64,000 nucleotides of DNA from Clostridium mediterraneense (GTDB lineage: Bacteria; Bacillota; Clostridia; Clostridiales; Clostridiaceae). Positions 8,142-17,927 of the stretch are shown here, one piece after another (positions within the stretch are counted from its first letter, which is position 1; each line of letters starts with the position of its first letter). The notes beneath the pieces are model-generated. The model saw nothing but the letters and a program-made list of their open reading frames with translations, made no database searches and had not been told where the DNA came from. The position numbers and the translations under genes are program-made. The stretch is from the NCBI RefSeq assembly GCF_900091705.1, contig NZ_LT594785.1, positions 2,178,603 to 2,242,602 of the forward strand, written 5' to 3'.

Positions 8142-8975
8142 CTAAGATTCTTTAGGTGTACCCCATTGAGCTGTTACTACTCCATCTTTATGAGTTTTAT
8201 CAAAATTACTTGTATTAAAATAGTCTGCTGTACTTATCTTTACTATACTTATCTCATTATTATTTATATCTTTTACAACCTTATAACTTGGTTGTTCTGA
8301 TAATAATCCTTTATAAATAACAGGCTCTCCAATTCTTTTAACTTCTGCTACATAACTATTAGCAAATGTACAATCTACATTAACCCATTTACCTAATGAA
8401 GGAATATACACTTGATTCCATTCATGTCCTGCCCAACTAGGACTATCTGGATTTCCTCCAAGGCCTTGTCCACCAATCATTCTAACATCTAAACCAGCAT
8501 CTTTAGCCATTACAAAATATAATGAAGCATAATCTAAACAAACTCCACTTTTAGTTTTAAAAGTATCTATAGCTCCACCATAGCCTAGTAAAGTCTTACC
8601 TTCACTAACATATGCTGCTTCTTTTGAATTATATGTTATATTTTCTGCTACCCACACATAAATAGCCTCAGCCTTCTCTAAATCTGTTGTGCAGTTACTA
8701 ATCACTTTCATTGTTTGATCATAAATAGCCTTATTACCTTTTATATTTTGCATAATAGTTTTATTATTAATAATAATGTTACCTTGAGGTAGCTTAAGCT
8801 TAGAATTATCATTTATTAATGATGGATCACCAATATAATTACCTATAGCCTTTTCCTTTAAATAAATATATTGATCAACCTTATTATTTCTAGTTATATA
8901 TTTAGTTAAAATACCTATCCCACCAAAAATTAAACATAATGTAACTACAACATTTATTAATTTTCTCATACTCAT
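8142..8975 (-). CDS. membrane-anchored transglutaminase-like (papain-fold) protein
   Basis: 277 residues. An N-terminal hydrophobic segment (about 8-25) acts as a signal anchor, so the enzyme part should face outside. The transglutaminase-like core (about residues 85-215) shows a catalytic triad: Cys in KSGVCLDYASL (near 142), His in AGHEWNQVYI (near 183) and Asp in WVNVDCTF (near 200). Bacterial members act as proteases or transpeptidase-like enzymes on cell-surface proteins; the substrate here is unknown. The C-terminal 60 residues have no recognised domain. It is monocistronic and is followed by a strong terminator. Confidence 0.85.
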   Translation of the reverse strand: MSMRKLINVVVTLCLIFGGIGILTKYITRNNKVDQYIYLKEKAIGNYIGDPSLINDNSKLKLPQGNIIINNKTIMQNIKGNKAIYDQTMKVISNCTTDLEKAEAIYVWVAENITYNSKEAAYVSEGKTLLGYGGAIDTFKTKSGVCLDYASLYFVMAKDAGLDVRMIGGQGLGGNPDSPSWAGHEWNQVYIPSLGKWVNVDCTFANSYVAEVKRIGEPVIYKGLLSEQPSYKVVKDINNNEISIVKISTADYFNTSNFDKTHKDGVVTAQWGTPKES

Positions 8976-9250
8976 CCAAACCTTCCTTATAACAAATTCA
9001 TAACTCCTAACTAAAAATTATAAAATATGATATAAAAACATGAGTATTTATATTTAAATAAATACTCATTGCCAACACTTAATTAATCTACTATAAAATT
9101 TTAAAATATCTTCACAAAAACAAACTATATATATTACCTAAATAAAATAGTATTCTTTCAGTAATATGTATTTATATTACCATAAATATAATATTATTTC
9201 AGTTAACTTAATTTATTAAATAAATGTATACTTAGTTATTTCTATATGAA
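8976..9250. other. intergenic region upstream of the transglutaminase-like gene
   Basis: About 275 bp of AT-rich DNA between the polysaccharide operon terminator and the transglutaminase-like gene. It must hold that gene's promoter. I see no RNA element or conserved repeat. Confidence 0.5.
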
Positions 9251-9287
9251 TAAAAGAGTAAGATTTAATATAATCTTACTCTTTTAA
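9251..9287 (-). terminator. terminator at the end of the polysaccharide operon
   Basis: A perfect 14-bp stem (9252-9265 with 9272-9285) flanked by A-run and T-run lies after the stop of the hydrolase at 9318. I found no comparably strong terminator inside the operon from 23509 to here. Confidence 0.9.
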
Positions 9288-9317
9288 TAAATTTATTGAT
9301 AATATATTTTCTTATTA

Positions 9318-12068
9318 CTAATCTTGTTTATACACAAATATTTGTTTATTTAAGATTCTTGCTTTTATTCTTTCAAACGGATAATTTTTACCTGGACATA
9401 ATGTTTGTCCTATTCCAGGATCACCATGTCTAAATATTTGCTTCATTCCATATTTACTAACTAAATATTTTCCTAATTCTACAACTGCATCTTCTTGTGC
9501 CTTCGGCATAGTTTCTTTATAATAATCACCCATTACAGCTATACCTAAAGATGTAGCATTAGTATCATTATCTAGGTTACCATCACTTGGACCAACTTCC
9601 GCTGCATGAGCCCCTCTCCAATTTTCTTCTCTTCCTTTATATATCTTTCCATCCTTATGAATATAGAAATGATATCCTATTCCAGCCCATCCATTTGTAA
9701 ACCTATGAAAGTTATGAACTGATGCAGCTGTTGCATTACCCGCTGCATGATGTAAAACTAATTTATCTGGCACATTAGGTAAAGGTCCTTCTACACCAAA
9801 ATCAAATTCTAATCCTAAATCAATTATATTTACTTTATCTAAATATATTGAAGTACTTATGTAATTTTTACTTCCATCATTACCTACTACCTCTACCTTT
9901 ATAATCTTATTTCCTCTACTTTGTTTAGTTAAGTCAATATTCATTTTAAATCCACTATTGTAACCATCTTTATATCCTGGATAAGCATTATTTACATCTG
10001 GTCTAGCAATTCCTTTAGTAGCCTTACCTATAAAGCTATCATTTATATATACATTAATATCTTTTACACCGCTACTATTTAAAGCCCATCCCTCTAATTG
10101 TATATTATCCTTATTAGTATTATATCCATTTAAAGGTTTATCAATCCAAACCTTAGATTGTTTTTTAACTAAGTTTATTGAGATAACTTGTGATTGAATA
10201 CTGTTATCATTACCTACTACCTTTACAGTAATATTATGCATACCACTTGAATAATTACTTAAATCTAAATATCCTTCAAATCCAGATTTATTTCCATTTA
10301 TATATCCTGGATAAGCATTATTTACATCTTCTCTTATTAATCCAGTTGTTAAATTTTTAATATATCTATTATCTATATAAGCTTTTATTTCTTTCACTCC
10401 AGAATTATTAATGGCCCACCCTGATATATTTAATAATTCATTAACTGATTGTCCATTTGCTGGAGATTCTATCCACATCTTAGCTTCTTTATTTTTCTTA
10501 TTTATTACTTTATATGCTGTATCTATACTATTATCATTACCTATTACATCAACTCTTAATGTATATTGACCATCAGAATAATTTCTTAAATTTATTTCAC
10601 CTTCAAATCCTGAATTTTTTCCAGTTGTATATCCTGGGTATAAATTATTAACATCTTCTCTTATTAAACCAATACCTAAATCTTTTATATATTTTCCATC
10701 TATATACGCTTTTACAGCCTTTACTCCAGAATCATTTATCCCCCATCCAACAATTTTGAATGTATGTTCAAAGCTTTGTCCATCAGTAGGATAATCTATC
10801 CATGTCATTGATTGTTTCTTATTTCTTATTATATTTACATACTGTGAATTAATACTTTTATCTTTCCCTATAGCATCAATTCTAATAACATGATTACCAC
10901 TAGAATATTTATCTAAACTTATTTTTCCACTAAACCCTGAATTCTTTCCTCCTACATATCCAGGATATACATTATCTACATCTTCTCTAACAATTCCACT
11001 AGTAAGAGTCCCCACATATTTATTATCTACATATGCTTTAATTTCGCTAATACCAGAATCATCTAATGCCCAACCTGATATTTCTATCTCTTTTGTAAAA
11101 GTAGAATTATTACTAGGTTTTTCAATCCACATTAATGACTTCTTCTTCTTTCTTTCTATGTTAAATTCCTGTGATTGAGACGTACCATCTTTCCCAACAA
11201 CCTCTACTTTAATATGATGTTGACCTGATGAATGATTAGATAAATCAATTATTCCCTCAAAACCTGACTTATATCCATCTAAATATCCTGGGTATGCACT
11301 ATCAACATCATATCTTATAATACCACTTCTAAGTTCACTAAAATATTTCCCATCTACATAAACATTAACCTTTTGAACTCCTGAATCATTAATTCCCCAA
11401 CCTACTATTTTAAAAGTATTATCTATAACTGTTCCATTACTAGGAGATTCAATCCACATTTTAGATGGCTTTTTAGATAACGCTCTCATCTCATTATAAT
11501 TTCTAATTATTTTATCTCCATATTCACTATCATTTGCCCATTTACCTGATAATGAACTAACATTCTTAGCTGATCCATATAAATAATTAAAATGTCTAGG
11601 ATCATATGTATTATTTGTTCTAGGATATGAATCTGCTCCTGCATATAACGCTAAATGATCTAAATGAGCTTTTACTCCTTCATGCCAATTATTAAACTTA
11701 TAATGTGCATTAGGATCTATATCTTCACCCCCAACAGGATTTTTCATTCCACACGGATTAAAGTATGTTTCATCTATTACACCACCAAAATTACCAAAAC
11801 CAGTTTCTATTCCTGATTGAATATATGCAATAGCAGGATTTACATATCCATGTTTATCATAATATTCCCAATACAAATCAGCTAATTCTATAAATGTATT
11901 GGTAGCATTTTTCCCTCTAGCCCATCTTTTAGCATCTTCTTTTGTTATTATTGTTTCAGATATAATATTTAAATTATTATCTGCTTGTACCATTTTTCCT
12001 GGTATCATAATAGCAAATAAAATTATACTTAATATCAAACTTATAGCTTTATTATACCTCTTCACCAA
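9318..12068 (-). CDS. secreted two-domain peptidoglycan hydrolase (glucosaminidase-like + N-acetylmuramoyl-L-alanine amidase)
   Basis: 916 residues. The start is TTG at 12068 (or GTG at 12065) behind GGGGAGAG. A signal peptide covers residues 1 to about 29. Residues 40-195 form a glucosaminidase/lysozyme-like domain (AIAYIQSGIETGFGNFGG, then NPCGMKNP and WHEGVKAHLDHL). Five repeats of about 108 residues begin near 204, 313, 424, 532 and 642, each opening with a W-I-x-x-P motif and containing a GWxxxxSGV core and an R-x-DV-x-x-x-YPGY block; they look like wall-binding or spacer Ig-like modules. Residues from about 755 to 905 are an Amidase_2/PGRP domain (LVLHHAAGN, IGYHFYIHKDG, FRHGDPG, LCPGKNYP), with His and Cys in the zinc-ligand positions. 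It is the last gene of the polysaccharide operon, which suggests remodelling of the wall to which the polymer is attached (inference). Confidence 0.88.
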   Translation of the reverse strand: MVKRYNKAISLILSIILFAIMIPGKMVQADNNLNIISETIITKEDAKRWARGKNATNTFIELADLYWEYYDKHGYVNPAIAYIQSGIETGFGNFGGVIDETYFNPCGMKNPVGGEDIDPNAHYKFNNWHEGVKAHLDHLALYAGADSYPRTNNTYDPRHFNYLYGSAKNVSSLSGKWANDSEYGDKIIRNYNEMRALSKKPSKMWIESPSNGTVIDNTFKIVGWGINDSGVQKVNVYVDGKYFSELRSGIIRYDVDSAYPGYLDGYKSGFEGIIDLSNHSSGQHHIKVEVVGKDGTSQSQEFNIERKKKKSLMWIEKPSNNSTFTKEIEISGWALDDSGISEIKAYVDNKYVGTLTSGIVREDVDNVYPGYVGGKNSGFSGKISLDKYSSGNHVIRIDAIGKDKSINSQYVNIIRNKKQSMTWIDYPTDGQSFEHTFKIVGWGINDSGVKAVKAYIDGKYIKDLGIGLIREDVNNLYPGYTTGKNSGFEGEINLRNYSDGQYTLRVDVIGNDNSIDTAYKVINKKNKEAKMWIESPANGQSVNELLNISGWAINNSGVKEIKAYIDNRYIKNLTTGLIREDVNNAYPGYINGNKSGFEGYLDLSNYSSGMHNITVKVVGNDNSIQSQVISINLVKKQSKVWIDKPLNGYNTNKDNIQLEGWALNSSGVKDINVYINDSFIGKATKGIARPDVNNAYPGYKDGYNSGFKMNIDLTKQSRGNKIIKVEVVGNDGSKNYISTSIYLDKVNIIDLGLEFDFGVEGPLPNVPDKLVLHHAAGNATAASVHNFHRFTNGWAGIGYHFYIHKDGKIYKGREENWRGAHAAEVGPSDGNLDNDTNATSLGIAVMGDYYKETMPKAQEDAVVELGKYLVSKYGMKQIFRHGDPGIGQTLCPGKNYPFERIKARILNKQIFVYKQD

Positions 12069-12122
12069 TTTACTCTCCCCTTTTATTCAATTTTAATTTT
12101 TACTCATAACTTATTCTCAAAT

Positions 12123-13421
12123 TTAATTTTTATTTTCCTCATAAGAATTTTTTTTCATTATTATTATTTTTAAAGCTACAATAATTACTGCTTGTAAAAA
12201 TAATGATATAATTACCCCACTTAATCCTATTTGTGTTATTAGAATATACATAATTATTAAATATACTAAATTTACAATAGTTAATATCGGAATAGTATAT
12301 TTTATATAATTTAAAGCTAAAAATAAATTATGTACTCCCACAGTACAATTAATAAATACTGTAAATAATAAATATATTATTAATGGATAAATATAATCTC
12401 CATAGTCAGTTATAAATATCCATAGCCATAATTTATGAGTTAAGTAAGCAAATATTGTTAATACAATTCCAGCCCCTCCAATATAGTACATTAATTTATC
12501 ACTCATATTTTTTGCCTTTTTATACTCTTTTTTAGAAATCTTCTCTGTTAATTCAGGATATATTATTTGACCAATTGGAGATCCTATTTTACCTATTAAG
12601 GAACCTATTTTTTCAAATATTTTATATATAGATATTTCTGAATAACCTAGATATTTATTTATCATTATAGTTGTTAAATGGCTAATAGGTATATCAATTG
12701 TAGATGATATATTACTATAAAAATTGAATTTAAAGAAATTCTTATCTATTTTAAATTTAACCTTATAGAAATCTTGTAACTTATTTTCTTTTAAAGTCCT
12801 ATATGATAAATAATTTAAAGTTATATTGGGTAATACATATAAAAATAATTCTATATACATAAAATAATTTAATTTTAATCCCATAAAAATACCTATTAAG
12901 TAAAATATAACTCTTAAAACTGATACTATTACATTGTTATAAGTTATATAATTAAACTTATCAAATATTCTTAATATACCTATTGGAGTTCCCTGTATCT
13001 GAAATACTGTTGCTACTATAAACATATAAGAATACCTTAATAGTTCATTATTCCATCCCATAAATTTAGAATAAAGATTCACAAATATAAAACTAACAAT
13101 CATAGTTATAACTGCTGCAACAATATCTAAAAAATATGATTGTTTTATATAATTTTTTACTTTTTCAAAATTCTCTTTTTGTATTTCCTTAGAAATATAT
13201 TTAATTAATGCTTGAAAAGATTTAAATCCAAATATACTAGTTAATAACAAACAGTAAGCCTGTATTGATAAAATCATTCCATTACCTTCAAGCCCTATAG
13301 CTTTAACTATTAATATTACAGATAACATACTTAATATTGAACTTATTCCTTCTCCTGTTAAAAGAACAATAAAATTTTTTACTAGTTTATTTTCTTTAAT
13401 TGCCTTTATCTTTTTATACAT
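12123..13421 (-). CDS. polysaccharide flippase (Wzx-like, MATE/MVF superfamily)
   Basis: 432 residues with about 12-14 hydrophobic helices, starting with a short basic N-terminus and the family-typical FIVLLTGEGISSILSMLSVILIVKA-like first helix (about residues 17-41). It would flip undecaprenyl-linked repeat units from the cytoplasmic to the outer face of the membrane before Wzy polymerization. It lies between rmlB and the hydrolase gene with a 104-bp upstream gap and no terminator seen. Flippases are poorly conserved, so the call rests on topology, repeated helix pattern and operon context. Confidence 0.88.
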   Translation of the reverse strand: MYKKIKAIKENKLVKNFIVLLTGEGISSILSMLSVILIVKAIGLEGNGMILSIQAYCLLLTSIFGFKSFQALIKYISKEIQKENFEKVKNYIKQSYFLDIVAAVITMIVSFIFVNLYSKFMGWNNELLRYSYMFIVATVFQIQGTPIGILRIFDKFNYITYNNVIVSVLRVIFYLIGIFMGLKLNYFMYIELFLYVLPNITLNYLSYRTLKENKLQDFYKVKFKIDKNFFKFNFYSNISSTIDIPISHLTTIMINKYLGYSEISIYKIFEKIGSLIGKIGSPIGQIIYPELTEKISKKEYKKAKNMSDKLMYYIGGAGIVLTIFAYLTHKLWLWIFITDYGDYIYPLIIYLLFTVFINCTVGVHNLFLALNYIKYTIPILTIVNLVYLIIMYILITQIGLSGVIISLFLQAVIIVALKIIIMKKNSYEENKN

Positions 13422-13525
13422 ATAATCTCCTAATACAAATTATAAATATTAGAGTATAACAAAATTAACTTTATAATCTAACATAATAAATTAAAAATAT
13501 ATTTAGTATCTAAATATCCAATTAA

Positions 13526-14575
13526 TTATGTATACATTTTTTTATAGTAATTTTGATACTCTCCAGAAGTTATATTATCCATCCATTCTTTATTATCTAA
13601 ATACCATTTAATAGTTTTCTTTATTCCAACTTCAAAAGTAGTCTCAGGATACCACCCTAATTCTTCTTTTATTTTTGTTGGATCTATTCCATATCTTCTA
13701 TCATGACCTTTTCTATCTTCAACAAATTTCATTAAACTATCCGTTATATTTTTATCTACATTTTCATTTAAATAATCTATAACTGTTTTAACTATTTGAA
13801 GATTTGTTCTTTCATTATGTCCACCTACATTGTAAACTTCACCAATTTTTCCACTATTAATAACCATATCTATAGCTTTACAATGATCCTCAACATATAG
13901 CCAATCTCTTATATTTAATCCATCACCGTAAATAGGTAGTTCCTTATGATTTAAACAATTGTTTATTAATAATGGTATTAATTTTTCTGGAAACTGATAT
14001 GGCCCATAATTATTTGAACATCTTGTTATGTTAACTGGCATTTTGTATGTATCACAATAAGCCTTAACCATTAAATCTGAGCTTGTTTTACTTGCTGAAT
14101 ATGGACTATGAGGATCAAGCGGTGTTAACTCAGTAAAATATCCATCTTCTCCAAGTGAACCATATACTTCATCAGTTGAAACATGAAGGAATTTAACTCC
14201 AGCCTTCCATTCATCATTTATCTGCCAAGCTTCTTTTGAACAATTTAAAAGATTTAAAGTTCCTAAAACATTTGTCTTAACAAATATTTCTGGGTCCTCA
14301 ATGCTTCTATCAACATGAGACTCTGCTGCAAAATTAACTACATAATTTATTGCATAATTTTCAAATAAATCTTTTACTAAACTTCTATCACCGATATCTC
14401 CCTGAACAAATACATGTCTACTATCATTTTCTAATAATTTTAAATTTTCTAAATTTCCTGCATAAGTTAATTTATCTAAATTTATTATTTTTATATCTTT
14501 ATATTTCTCTAACATATATAAAACAAAATTTGAACCTATAAATCCGGCTCCACCTGTTACTAAATAAGTTTTCAT
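13526..14575 (-). CDS. rmlB: dTDP-glucose 4,6-dehydratase
   Basis: Second step of dTDP-L-rhamnose synthesis: converts dTDP-glucose to dTDP-4-keto-6-deoxyglucose using bound NAD. It has 349 residues and is a short-chain dehydrogenase fold with the NAD motif GGAGFIGSNF at about 7-16, STDEVYG with the catalytic Asp-Glu pair near 132-138, and the YSASK catalytic Tyr/Lys near residue 158. AAAGGGGG precedes the ATG. The gene order in the direction of transcription is rmlA-rmlC-rmlD-rmlB, all close together. Also called rfbB. Confidence 0.97.
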   Translation of the reverse strand: MKTYLVTGGAGFIGSNFVLYMLEKYKDIKIINLDKLTYAGNLENLKLLENDSRHVFVQGDIGDRSLVKDLFENYAINYVVNFAAESHVDRSIEDPEIFVKTNVLGTLNLLNCSKEAWQINDEWKAGVKFLHVSTDEVYGSLGEDGYFTELTPLDPHSPYSASKTSSDLMVKAYCDTYKMPVNITRCSNNYGPYQFPEKLIPLLINNCLNHKELPIYGDGLNIRDWLYVEDHCKAIDMVINSGKIGEVYNVGGHNERTNLQIVKTVIDYLNENVDKNITDSLMKFVEDRKGHDRRYGIDPTKIKEELGWYPETTFEVGIKKTIKWYLDNKEWMDNITSGEYQNYYKKMYT

Positions 14576-14589
14576 TATAATACCCCCTT

Positions 14590-15477
14590 TTATTTATTTG
14601 AATTATTTCTTATAAAACTTTCTAATGCTACTTCCCAATCTCTCATTTCATCACCAACTGTACACCTTAACATCATATTATCTAATGAAGAATACTCTGG
14701 TCTTTTAGCTGGAGTTTTATATTCTTCTGAACTACATGGATTTACACTACACTCAATATTTGATAATTCCATTATCTTTTTAGCAAAATCATACCAAGTG
14801 CACTCTCCCTTACCTGTGCAATGATAAATTCCATACTCTTCAGTTTCTATTAATTTTAAGATATGATAAGCTAAATCATTAGCATGAGTTGGATTTCCTC
14901 TTTGATCATTAACTACTTTTAATGAATCTTTTTCTCTTCCTAGTCTTTGCATTGTATAAACAAAATTATGACCTATATATCCATATAACCAAGCTGTTCT
15001 CACTATAAAATATTTTGAAGAAAAATCTTTTACATAATTTTCACCTAATAATTTAGTTTTTCCATAAACACTATATGGAGAAACTAAATCAAATTCAGTT
15101 AAAGGTGTATCTCCTTTTCCACTAAAAACATAATCAGTAGATACTTGTACTATTTTTGCTCCTATCTCTTCACAAACTATAGCTAAATTTTTTGCTCCTA
15201 ATGAATTAACCTTAAAAGCTAAATCTTCATTTGACTCACATCCATCAACATTAGTAGCTGCTGCACAATTAATAACTACATCTGGCTTTATATTTTTTAG
15301 TTTTTCTTTTACCATCAAAAAGTTTGTTATATCTAAATCATTTATATCTAAAGCAATAACTTCAGAATTTTTTATTTTTAAAGAAATACCTGCTATTTCA
15401 GCTTGTCCCGTTTCTACTATTTTTTTTAGTTCATTTCCAAGCTGACCATTTGAACCAGTTATTAATATTTTCATCAT
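14590..15477 (-). CDS. rmlD: dTDP-4-dehydrorhamnose reductase
   Basis: Last step of dTDP-L-rhamnose synthesis: NAD(P)H-dependent reduction of dTDP-4-keto-L-rhamnose. It has 295 residues, with an N-terminal Rossmann motif GSNGQLGNEL (about 8-17), STDYVFSG (about 113-120) and the catalytic YGKTK motif near 136-140. It begins with two consecutive ATG codons (MMKILITG). It is tightly spaced with rmlC upstream and rmlB downstream (14 bp). Also called rfbD. Confidence 0.96.
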   Translation of the reverse strand: MMKILITGSNGQLGNELKKIVETGQAEIAGISLKIKNSEVIALDINDLDITNFLMVKEKLKNIKPDVVINCAAATNVDGCESNEDLAFKVNSLGAKNLAIVCEEIGAKIVQVSTDYVFSGKGDTPLTEFDLVSPYSVYGKTKLLGENYVKDFSSKYFIVRTAWLYGYIGHNFVYTMQRLGREKDSLKVVNDQRGNPTHANDLAYHILKLIETEEYGIYHCTGKGECTWYDFAKKIMELSNIECSVNPCSSEEYKTPAKRPEYSSLDNMMLRCTVGDEMRDWEVALESFIRNNSNK

Positions 15478-15516
15478 TAACTCCTAAAAAACTAATTTAA
15501 TTTTACCTTTAACTAT

Positions 15517-16083
15517 TTATTCATATAAAAATGGAATATCTAGTTCTTTCAAAGTTTTTTGTACTTTATCTTTATCTGATAAAATAACTTCATCTATTCC
15601 ATCTAAAGGCCACTTTATATTTACATCTTTATCATTCCACAAAAGTCCACTATCATACTGTGGCGCATAAAAATCTGTACACTTATAATTAAAAGTTGCA
15701 TAATCTGATAAAACTAAAAATCCATGTGCAAACCCTTCAGGAACATAGAACTGCTTTTTATTTTCTGCACTTAAAATAACGCCTTCCCACTTTCCATAAG
15801 TAGGAGAACCTTTTCTTAAATCAACAGCAACATCAAATACTTTGCCTTCAGTAACTCTAACAAGTTTACCTTGTGTATTTTGAGTTTGAAAATGCAACCC
15901 TCTTAACACACCTTTTTTAGATCTAGATTCATTATCTTGTACAAACTTCATCTTAAGTCCAGCTTCTCTAAAGCTATTTTCATTATAAGTCTCTAGAAAA
16001 TATCCTCTTTCATCACCAAATACCTTTGGCTCTATAATATATAAATCTCTAATTTTAGTCTCTATAAATTTAAAATTACTCAC
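15517..16083 (-). CDS. rmlC: dTDP-4-dehydrorhamnose 3,5-epimerase
   Basis: Third step of dTDP-L-rhamnose synthesis, a cupin-fold epimerase of 188 residues. Signatures visible are FGDERGYFLETYN (about 22-34), the SRSKKGVLRGLHFQ segment (about 53-66) with the catalytic His, and FYVPEGFAHGFLVLSD (about 111-126). The start is GTG at 16083 behind TAAGGAGGAA. It lies between rmlA and rmlD in the polysaccharide operon. Also called rfbC. Confidence 0.97.
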   Translation of the reverse strand: MSNFKFIETKIRDLYIIEPKVFGDERGYFLETYNENSFREAGLKMKFVQDNESRSKKGVLRGLHFQTQNTQGKLVRVTEGKVFDVAVDLRKGSPTYGKWEGVILSAENKKQFYVPEGFAHGFLVLSDYATFNYKCTDFYAPQYDSGLLWNDKDVNIKWPLDGIDEVILSDKDKVQKTLKELDIPFLYE

Positions 16084-16100
16084 TACAATTCCTCCTTATT

Positions 16101-16994
16101 TTAAAATTGAATTATAGTTTTAGCTTCAACTTCTTCAACTATATCAACTAAATATTTACCATAACCTGTTTTCATAAGTGGTTTTGCAAGTTCTAAAACC
16201 TTTTTTGCTGAAAGCCACCCTTTTCTATAAGCAATTTCTTCTAAGCATGCGATATAAGTCCCTTGAGTATTTTGAACAGCCTCTACAAAATTTGATGCCT
16301 GAAGCATTGAAGCATGTGTTCCTGTATCAAGCCATGCCATCCCTCTTCCAAGTAAATCTACTTTCAACTTTTCTTCATTCATATACAATCTATTTAAATC
16401 TGTTATTTCAAGTTCTCCTCTAGCAGAAGGTTTTAATGATTTAGCTTTTTCTACAACAGAATTATCATAGAAATATAATCCTGGAACTGCATATTTTGAC
16501 TTTGGTTTTTCCGGTTTTTCTTCTAAAGAAATAACTTGTCCGTTTTGATTAAATTCAACTACTCCAAATGATTTAGGATCCTGAACATAATATCCAAATA
16601 CCATAGCCCCTTTTTCAAGCTTCGCTGCTTCTTTTAAATGACTACTAAAATTTTGTCCATAGAAAATATTATCTCCAAGTATTAATGCTACATTATCATT
16701 TCCTATAAACTCTTCCCCTATAATAAAAGCTTCTGCAAGTCCATTTGGCTTTTCTTGAATTTTATATTCTATATTTAAGCCTAAATCTTCACCAGTACCA
16801 AACAATTCTTTAAAATTTGGTAAATCTCTTTCTGTAGATATTATTAAAATATCTCTTATACCAGCAAGCATTAAAACTGACATAGGATAATAAATCATAG
16901 GTTTATCATATATTGCTATCATCTGTTTTGACATTGCCTTTGTAACTGGATAGAGCCTTGTTCCTGAGCCCCCTGCTAAAACTATTCCTTTCAT
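16101..16994 (-). CDS. rmlA: glucose-1-phosphate thymidylyltransferase
   Basis: First step of dTDP-L-rhamnose synthesis: makes dTDP-glucose from glucose-1-phosphate and dTTP. It has 297 residues, the usual size. The nucleotide-binding signature [18 protein letters not shown] starts near residue 8, and the metal-binding Asp is in [11 protein letters not shown] (about 103-113). Its C-terminal part has the RmlA-type [11 protein letters not shown] and [10 protein letters not shown] motifs. It begins the rmlACDB block, with AGGAGG upstream, 24 bp after a GT2 gene. Also called rfbA. Confidence 0.97.
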   Translation of the reverse strand: MKGIVLAGGSGTRLYPVTKAMSKQMIAIYDKPMIYYPMSVLMLAGIRDILIISTERDLPNFKELFGTGEDLGLNIEYKIQEKPNGLAEAFIIGEEFIGNDNVALILGDNIFYGQNFSSHLKEAAKLEKGAMVFGYYVQDPKSFGVVEFNQNGQVISLEEKPEKPKSKYAVPGLYFYDNSVVEKAKSLKPSARGELEITDLNRLYMNEEKLKVDLLGRGMAWLDTGTHASMLQASNFVEAVQNTQGTYIACLEEIAYRKGWLSAKKVLELAKPLMKTGYGKYLVDIVEEVEAKTIIQF

Positions 16995-17018
16995 TTTATA
17001 GCCTCCTATTTATACAGC

Positions 17019-17927
17019 CTATACACCTTTTATTTTAATATTCCTTAATAAAGCTAGACTTCTATTTTTTTTTGCATACCAATAAAATTTATTATTTGAT
17101 TTTATTAAATTTGTTATTATAAAAAATGGATAATCTCTTAGTTCCAATATGAGTAGTCTTTTAATTAGCTCTTTTAATCTATAATATTTATCTTTCTTAT
17201 TTATTATTTGTGCTGTTGCTTTTCCCTCTTCAATCCATCTTTTATCTATGTATTGCTTATTAACTTTATTAAAATGTACTCTATGACCTACAACAGCATT
17301 ATTTAAATAATATATTTCATAATTCAAATTTCTTATTCTAGAACAAAGGTCTACTTCTTCCCCCATTACTATCTCATCTCCATTTAAGCCTAATTTTTCA
17401 TCAAATACTCCAATTTTATCAAAAATACTTTTTCTAAAGAACATATTTCCTCCATATGGATACTCTTCATTCACAAGAACTCTATTAGAATTTCCATACT
17501 TTGTTTCGCCTATTATTGAAAAGAATCCATCATTAAACCAAGCTGGTTTATCTTGATGCCATATAGTATATATTTTACCTCCAGCACATACATTATTATC
17601 ATTAATAAAATATTCTAATATACTCTTTACATACCCCTTCTCTACTATCACATCATCATCAATAAAAGCTACTAACTCTGTAGTTGATTCTAATATTCCT
17701 CTATTTCTAGCACAGCTTAATCCTTGTTTTTCTTCAAAAATATACTTTAAATTACTAAATTTTAATTTTAATTGTTCAATAATTTCTTTTGTATTATCAG
17801 TAGAATTATTATCTACTACTAATATTTCATAATTATTATCAGTATTATTATTTAACAAACTCAATATACACTCTTTTAAAATATTAGATCTATTATACGT
17901 ACAAATTATTATAGTAAGTTTTTTCAC
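17019..17927 (-). CDS. family 2 glycosyltransferase
   Basis: 302 residues. It is a GT-A fold with the N-terminal nucleotide-sugar motif TIIICTYNRS (about 4-13), LVVDNNSTDNT (about 36-46), the DDD metal-binding motif in AFIDDDVIVEKG near 92-95, and an acceptor-side segment around EEVDLCSRIRNL (about 190-201). The GTG start overlaps the end of the wzy-like gene by 35 bp, so translation is probably coupled. It adds one sugar to the lipid-linked repeat unit; donor and linkage cannot be read from the sequence. Confidence 0.9.
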   Translation of the reverse strand: MKKLTIIICTYNRSNILKECILSLLNNNTDNNYEILVVDNNSTDNTKEIIEQLKLKFSNLKYIFEEKQGLSCARNRGILESTTELVAFIDDDVIVEKGYVKSILEYFINDNNVCAGGKIYTIWHQDKPAWFNDGFFSIIGETKYGNSNRVLVNEEYPYGGNMFFRKSIFDKIGVFDEKLGLNGDEIVMGEEVDLCSRIRNLNYEIYYLNNAVVGHRVHFNKVNKQYIDKRWIEEGKATAQIINKKDKYYRLKELIKRLLILELRDYPFFIITNLIKSNNKFYWYAKKNRSLALLRNIKIKGV

